From Clostridiaceae bacterium (lineage in GTDB: Bacteria; Bacillota; Clostridia; Oscillospirales; Acutalibacteraceae): a stretch of 16,250 nt of DNA. Positions within the stretch are counted from its first letter, which is position 1. Each line of letters opens with the position of its first letter. Both the position numbers and the translations under genes were made by a program. The stretch covers positions 1 to 16,250 of the forward strand of contig CAJGDU010000013.1 of NCBI GenBank assembly GCA_904502175.1, read 5' to 3'. Shown here piece after piece: positions 12,514-16,250 of the stretch. Under the pieces are notes generated by a model, which saw nothing but the letters and a program-made list of their open reading frames with translations, was not told where the DNA came from and did no database searches.

Positions 12514-13386
12514 ATGCCCGATTTTCAGAAACAGACCGTCCAGTGGTTCCCGGGCCATATGGCCAGGACCCGCCGGAAGATCAAAGAGAGCCTGCCGCTG
12601 GTGGACGCGGTCGTCGAGATCGTCGACGCCCGCATCCCCGAGAGCAGCCGGAACCCGGAGCTCGATGAGATCACTTCCGGGAAACCCCGCATCATTCTTC
12701 TGAACAAGTCCGACATCGCCGACCAGAGCGCCACCGATGCCTGGATGAATCATTTCAAAAACAACGGAGCCTTCGTGCTGGCAGTGGACTGCAAATCCGG
12801 CCGGGGGCTGAATCATTTTGTGCCCCTGGCGCGGGAGGCGCTGAAAGAGCGCATCGCCGCGAACGAGGCCAAAGGCATGGCCGGACGGCCGCTGCGGCTC
12901 ATGGTCGTGGGCATCCCCAACACCGGGAAGTCCTCCTTCATCAACCGCATGAGTTCGAAGTCCAAACTCCAGGTGGCCAACCGTCCCGGCGTCACCCGCC
13001 AGAACCAGTGGGTGGTCTGCGGCGACGGCATCGAGCTGCTCGACACCCCCGGTGTCCTGTGGCCGAAGTTCGAGGACCCGGCCGTCGGCAACAAGCTGGC
13101 CTTCATCGGCTCGGTCAAGGACGACATCATGGACGTCGAGACCATCGCCGTCCGTCTCCTCGACATCCTGAAGACCGACTACACCGACCGGCTCGCCGAG
13201 CGCTATAAGCTCGGTCCCGAGATCGCCGACCTCGAGTCCTGGGAAGTGCTGGAGGCCATCGGCCGGAAACGGGGCATGCTGCTCCGGGGCAATGAAGTCG
13301 ACACCGAACGGGCCGCCAACACCCTCCTCACGGAGTATCGGGGCGGAAAGCTCGGGAAGATCACCCTCGAGCGCCCGAAAGGATAA
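12514..13386 (+). CDS. rbgA: Ribosome biogenesis GTPase A (RbgA/YlqF)
   Basis: 290 residues. RbgA is a circularly permuted GTPase needed for a late step of 50S assembly in Bacillus subtilis. The permuted motif order is visible: G4 NKSD at residues 64-67, G5-like DCKSGRGL, then G1 GIPNTGKSS at 133-141, G2 RPGVTRQNQ, and G3 DTPG at 177-180 (LLDTPGVLWP). The N-terminal WFPGHMARTRRKI is the usual RbgA start, and a helical C-terminal domain (about 200-290) matches the RNA-binding region. GGAGGGA at 12504-12510, inside the end of lepB, serves as ribosome binding site. Neighbouring rplS and rnhB match the B. subtilis arrangement, and the link to L19 and 50S assembly is functionally coherent. Confidence 0.96.
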   Translation: MPDFQKQTVQWFPGHMARTRRKIKESLPLVDAVVEIVDARIPESSRNPELDEITSGKPRIILLNKSDIADQSATDAWMNHFKNNGAFVLAVDCKSGRGLNHFVPLAREALKERIAANEAKGMAGRPLRLMVVGIPNTGKSSFINRMSSKSKLQVANRPGVTRQNQWVVCGDGIELLDTPGVLWPKFEDPAVGNKLAFIGSVKDDIMDVETIAVRLLDILKTDYTDRLAERYKLGPEIADLESWEVLEAIGRKRGMLLRGNEVDTERAANTLLTEYRGGKLGKITLERPKG

Positions 13387-13390
13387 CGCC

Positions 13391-14017
13391 ATGGCAAAGG
13401 AAAAAACGGTCCCCACCTATGAACTGGAGGACAGGGCCAGAGCCGACGGCTTTGCCGTGGTCTGCGGCATCGACGAAGCGGGGAGAGGCCCCCTGGCCGG
13501 TCCCGTCTTCGCGGCGGCCGTCGTCCTGAAGCCGGGCACCGACATCCCCGGACTCAACGACTCGAAGAAGCTGACCGAGAAGAAACGGGAAGCCCTCTTC
13601 GACGTCATCCTGGAAGTGGCCGAAGACTACTGTGTGGCCTCCGCCACCGAGCGGGAGATCGACGAACTCAACATCCTGCAGGCCACGTTCCTCGCCATGA
13701 ACCGCGCGTTCACAGGGCTGAAGGTGAAACCGGACCTCGCCCTCATCGACGGCAACCGGAACCCCGGGGTGGACGCCATGGTCGAGACGGTCGTCAAGGG
13801 CGACGCCCGCTCCATGTCCATCGCCGCCGCTTCCATCCTCGCGAAAGTCTCCCGGGACCGCTACATGCTGGAAGTGGCCAAGCTGTTCCCGGAATACCGC
13901 TTTGAAAAACACAAGGGCTACGGCACGAAGCTCCACTACGAGATGCTGCAGAAGTACGGCGTCTCCGAGGTGCATCGCCGCAGCTTTCTCAAAAACCTCG
14001 AAGAACATTTTCAGTGA
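13391..14017 (+). CDS. rnhB: Ribonuclease HII
   Basis: 208 residues. RNase HII cuts RNA in RNA-DNA hybrids and removes single ribonucleotides from DNA. The catalytic acidic residues are visible: D28-E29 in GIDEAGRGPLAGPV, D120 in LIDGN, and D156 in AAASILAKVSRDRYM; a later KHKGYGTKLHYE block is also typical. ATG 13391 is chosen with AAAGG at 13378-13382 eight bases upstream; a longer in-frame start inside rbgA (13292) has nothing to support it. It begins four bases after the rbgA stop and is followed by yraN, the common rbgA-rnhB-yraN cluster. Confidence 0.96.
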   Translation: MAKEKTVPTYELEDRARADGFAVVCGIDEAGRGPLAGPVFAAAVVLKPGTDIPGLNDSKKLTEKKREALFDVILEVAEDYCVASATEREIDELNILQATFLAMNRAFTGLKVKPDLALIDGNRNPGVDAMVETVVKGDARSMSIAAASILAKVSRDRYMLEVAKLFPEYRFEKHKGYGTKLHYEMLQKYGVSEVHRRSFLKNLEEHFQ

Positions 14018-14032
14018 AAGGGGACAGGTCCC

Positions 14033-14413
14033 TTGACGAAGAACGGCCTCGGCAACCTGGGCGAAGACTACGCCTGCGACGTCCTGGAAGCCCTCGACTA
14101 TGAAGTGCTCGCGCGCAATTTCCGCTCCCGGTTCGGGGAGGTGGACATCATTGCCCGCAAGGACCGGTTCCTCTGCTTCGTGGAGGTCAAGACCCGGAGC
14201 CAGGGCGCCCTCGGACGGCCCGCCGCGGCGGTCACCGCCTCCAAGCAGCGCAAGATCCTGCTGACGGCGGAGTACTATATCACCTGTCACCAGGCAGAAG
14301 TCCAGCGGGGCGATCTGCAGCCCCGGTTCGACTGCATGGAGGTCTTTGCCGACGAAGAGGGCAGACCGCAGGCCTACGAATACATCAAAAACGCGTTCGA
14401 CGCGAATCTCTAA
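14033..14413 (+). CDS. yraN: UPF0102 / YraN family endonuclease-like protein
   Basis: 126 residues, the normal YraN length. The family has a PD-(D/E)XK nuclease fold; its biological role is poorly defined, with ideas centred on DNA repair or recombination. Visible are GNLGEDYACDVLEALDYEVLARNFRSRF split by its GE motif, the GEVDII strand with E36 and D38, FVEVKTR with E51 and K53, and the GRPAAAVTASKQRKI helix. The start is TTG 14033: no in-frame ATG occurs before the conserved GEDYA block, and AAAGGGG at 14017-14023 lies nine bases upstream. A short GGGA/TCCC hairpin between this site and the TTG might reduce translation. It follows rnhB by 15 bases. Confidence 0.92.
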   Translation: MTKNGLGNLGEDYACDVLEALDYEVLARNFRSRFGEVDIIARKDRFLCFVEVKTRSQGALGRPAAAVTASKQRKILLTAEYYITCHQAEVQRGDLQPRFDCMEVFADEEGRPQAYEYIKNAFDANL

Positions 14414-14430
14414 AGATTGGAGCATCTCAC

Positions 14431-15924
14431 ATGCTTTACACCAGCACCCGCGACAAGTCCCTTCGGGTCGAGGCCAGCGAGGCCATCACCCGGGGCATCT
14501 CCGAAGACGGCGGCCTGTTCGTCCCGGTGGACATCCCGACCCTGTCTCTGCAGGACCTGCAGGACATGATCCCCCTGTCCTACATCGAACGGGCGAAGAA
14601 AGTCCTGTCCCTCTATCTGACGGACTTCACGCCGGAGGAGATCGACTCCTGTGTCAGCGGTGCTTACGCGCCCGGCAAGTTCTCGTCTGAGAAGGTGGCG
14701 CCCCTCGTCACCCTCGACGACAGGACCGAAGTGCTGGAACTGTTCCGCGGACCCACCTGCGCGTTCAAGGACATGGCCCTCCAGCTGCTCCCGTACCTCT
14801 TGACCACCGCCTCGAAAAAAGCGGCTCCCGACAAGGAGATCGTCATCCTCGTGGCCACCAGCGGCGACACCGGAAAAGCGGCGCTCGAAGGGTTCAAAGA
14901 CGTGCCCGGCACCCGCATCCTCGTCTTCTATCCGAAGGACGGCGTCAGCCCCATGCAACAGCTCCAGATGGCCACCCAGGAAGGGGAGAACGTCAGTGTC
15001 TGCGCCATCCGCGGCAACTTCGACGACGCCCAGAGCGGCGTGAAGACCATCTTCACGGACAGGGCCGTGGCGGAGAAGCTTTCGGAGAACGGACTCATGT
15101 TCTCCTCGGCCAACTCCATCAACTGGGGCCGTCTCGTGCCTCAGATCGTCTACTACTGCAGCGCTTACGCGGACCTGCTCGAAAAGGGCAAAGTCGCCCC
15201 CGGGGAGCCCATGAACGTGGTGGTCCCCACCGGCAACTTCGGCAACATCCTCGCGGCCTACTACGCGAAACGCATGGGTGTCCCCGTCAAGACGCTCCTC
15301 TGCGCCTCCAACGCCAACAACGTCCTCACGGACTTCCTGACGACCGGGACCTATGACCGGAACCGGACGTTCTACACCACCATGTCCCCGTCTATGGACA
15401 TCCTCATCTCGAGCAACCTGGAACGGCTCCTGTTCCACCTCTCCGGCGAGGATGACGCGGCGGTGCGGACCTGGATGGACGCCCTCGCAAAGACCGGAAA
15501 ATACACGGTCACCGACGACGTCTTCGCGAAGATAAAAGAGACCTTTGCCGCCGGCTTCGCCGACGACCCGACGGTCTCCGGCGTCATCCGAAAGACCTAC
15601 GAGGAAGAGGGCTATCTCTCCGACACCCACACCGGGGTCGCCATCACAGTCTACCGGGACTACACGGCGAAGACGGGCGATACGACCGAGACGGTCATCG
15701 CCGCTACCGCCAGCCCCTACAAGTTCTCGAAGAGCGTGCTCATCGCCCTCGACGGCTCCGCCCCCGAACTGCCCGAGTTCGAGATGGCCGGTGTCCTGTG
15801 CGAAAAGACCGGCATCCCGGTCCCGGCACCCCTCAGCAACCTCAAGGACAAGACCGTCCGTTTCTCCGCCGACTGTGCGGTGGACGAGATGGAACAGCAG
15901 GTCTACGACATGCTGCGCATCTGA
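14431..15924 (+). CDS. thrC: Threonine synthase
   Basis: 497 residues, the long bacterial type. It converts O-phospho-L-homoserine to L-threonine with pyridoxal phosphate. Motifs: SEDGGLFVP near 25-33, the PLP lysine K113 in GPTCAFKDMALQ, ATSGDTGKAALEGF, QQLQMATQEG, SINWGRLVPQIVYY, and the phosphate-binding VPTGNFGNILAAYYAKRMG near residues 265-283. The start is ATG 14431 with TTGGAG at 14417-14422. It lies 17 bases after yraN and so is likely co-transcribed with rnhB-yraN, but no other threonine-pathway gene is in the window. There is no sign of a threonine attenuator in the short gap, so feedback control, if any, acts elsewhere. Confidence 0.97.
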   Translation: MLYTSTRDKSLRVEASEAITRGISEDGGLFVPVDIPTLSLQDLQDMIPLSYIERAKKVLSLYLTDFTPEEIDSCVSGAYAPGKFSSEKVAPLVTLDDRTEVLELFRGPTCAFKDMALQLLPYLLTTASKKAAPDKEIVILVATSGDTGKAALEGFKDVPGTRILVFYPKDGVSPMQQLQMATQEGENVSVCAIRGNFDDAQSGVKTIFTDRAVAEKLSENGLMFSSANSINWGRLVPQIVYYCSAYADLLEKGKVAPGEPMNVVVPTGNFGNILAAYYAKRMGVPVKTLLCASNANNVLTDFLTTGTYDRNRTFYTTMSPSMDILISSNLERLLFHLSGEDDAAVRTWMDALAKTGKYTVTDDVFAKIKETFAAGFADDPTVSGVIRKTYEEEGYLSDTHTGVAITVYRDYTAKTGDTTETVIAATASPYKFSKSVLIALDGSAPELPEFEMAGVLCEKTGIPVPAPLSNLKDKTVRFSADCAVDEMEQQVYDMLRI

Positions 15925-15952
15925 CGAAGACCCGGGAAGAAAGGAGGCCGCT

Positions 15953-16250
15953 ATGGCACTGTTCGCGATCGGCGACACGCATCTGTCTTTCGGGACCGAC
16001 AAGCCCATGGACAAGTTCTCCGGCTGGGAGAATTACGTGGCGCGCATGGAACAGAACTGGCGCAAGCTCATCTCCCCGGAGGACACGGTCGTCATTCCCG
16101 GAGACATCTCCTGGGGCATGACCCTCGAAGAGGTCCGGCCGGACTTTCAGTGGTTCGAGGACCTGCCCGGCACGAAACTCATCGGCAAGGGCAACCACGA
16201 CTACTGGTGGAGCACGATGAACAAGATGAACCTGTTCCTCGAAGAGGAAG
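15953..16250 (+). CDS. Calcineurin-like metallophosphoesterase, N-terminal part (cut by window end)
   Basis: 99 complete codons are visible before the window ends with no stop. The protein begins MALFAIGDTHLSFG, whose D-x-H is the first metal-binding motif, followed by VIPGDISWGM (second motif) and GKGNHDYWWS (GNHD motif). The combination GDISWGM plus KGNHDYWW fits the COG1768-type predicted phosphohydrolases common in Bacillota, whose substrate is unknown. AAAGGAGG at 15940-15947 is an excellent ribosome binding site five bases before ATG 15953. It follows thrC by 28 bases and may belong to the same transcript. The C-terminal metal ligands and length cannot be assessed. Confidence 0.9.
   Translation, partial: MALFAIGDTHLSFGTDKPMDKFSGWENYVARMEQNWRKLISPEDTVVIPGDISWGMTLEEVRPDFQWFEDLPGTKLIGKGNHDYWWSTMNKMNLFLEEE

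Noticed and set aside
13292..13390. Longer rnhB start within rbgA
   Set aside because: It would overlap rbgA by 95 bases with no ribosome binding site; the added residues are an out-of-frame reading of rbgA.
11881..13416. A 511-codon minus-strand open frame opposite lepB and rbgA, with similar ones at 577-1569, 1770-3224, 13361-14425 and 14410-16014
   Set aside because: Same antisense shadow effect; repetitive composition, no ribosome binding sites that fit, and complete overlap with well-identified genes.

Overview
The window is a dense stretch of housekeeping chromosome from a GC-rich Gram-positive bacterium. Strong AAGGAGG-type ribosome binding sites, RbgA (YlqF), the paired radical SAM/DUF2344 genes, two Sip-type signal peptidases and the infB-rbfA-nrnA-truB-ribF-rpsO-pnp order all point to Bacillota, class Clostridia. 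A high-GC Oscillospirales-like lineage is my best guess, but this is inference from content and base composition, not a database match. There are no tRNA or rRNA genes, insertion sequences, phage genes or CRISPR arrays. No gene-free stretch exceeds about 205 bases.

Region 1 (1-6317, plus strand) concerns translation and RNA. The 3' end of infB is followed by rbfA, nrnA, truB and ribF, tightly packed with two ATGA stop/start overlaps. rpsO then has its own promoter and a leader able to hide its ribosome binding site. pnp follows behind a structured 195-base intergenic region. Region 2 (6339-9966, plus strand) starts at a promoter built into the hairpin after pnp. It holds an uncharacterised radical SAM protein, its DUF2344 partner, and an unrecognised 333-residue protein with a Lys/Ala tail. 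That tail carries a dnaX-like slippery site.

Region 3 (9969-10737, minus strand) is trmB, the only gene on the minus strand. It converges on the Lys-tail gene and diverges from rplS. Region 4 (10746-11251, plus strand) is a single-gene rplS unit with promoter, structured leader and textbook terminator. Region 5 (11276-16250, plus strand) is a compact run: two tandem signal peptidase I genes, rbgA, rnhB, yraN, thrC and the start of a metallophosphoesterase cut by the window end.

Most genes serve protein synthesis: initiation (IF2), 30S maturation (RbfA, S15), 50S maturation (L19, RbgA), tRNA modification (TruB, TrmB), RNA turnover (PNPase, NrnA) and export (LepB). The most interesting items are the possible programmed frameshift in the unrecognised Lys-tail gene, the promoter nested in the pnp hairpin, the two ribosomal-protein leaders that can mask their own ribosome binding sites, and the atypical active-site motif of TrmB.
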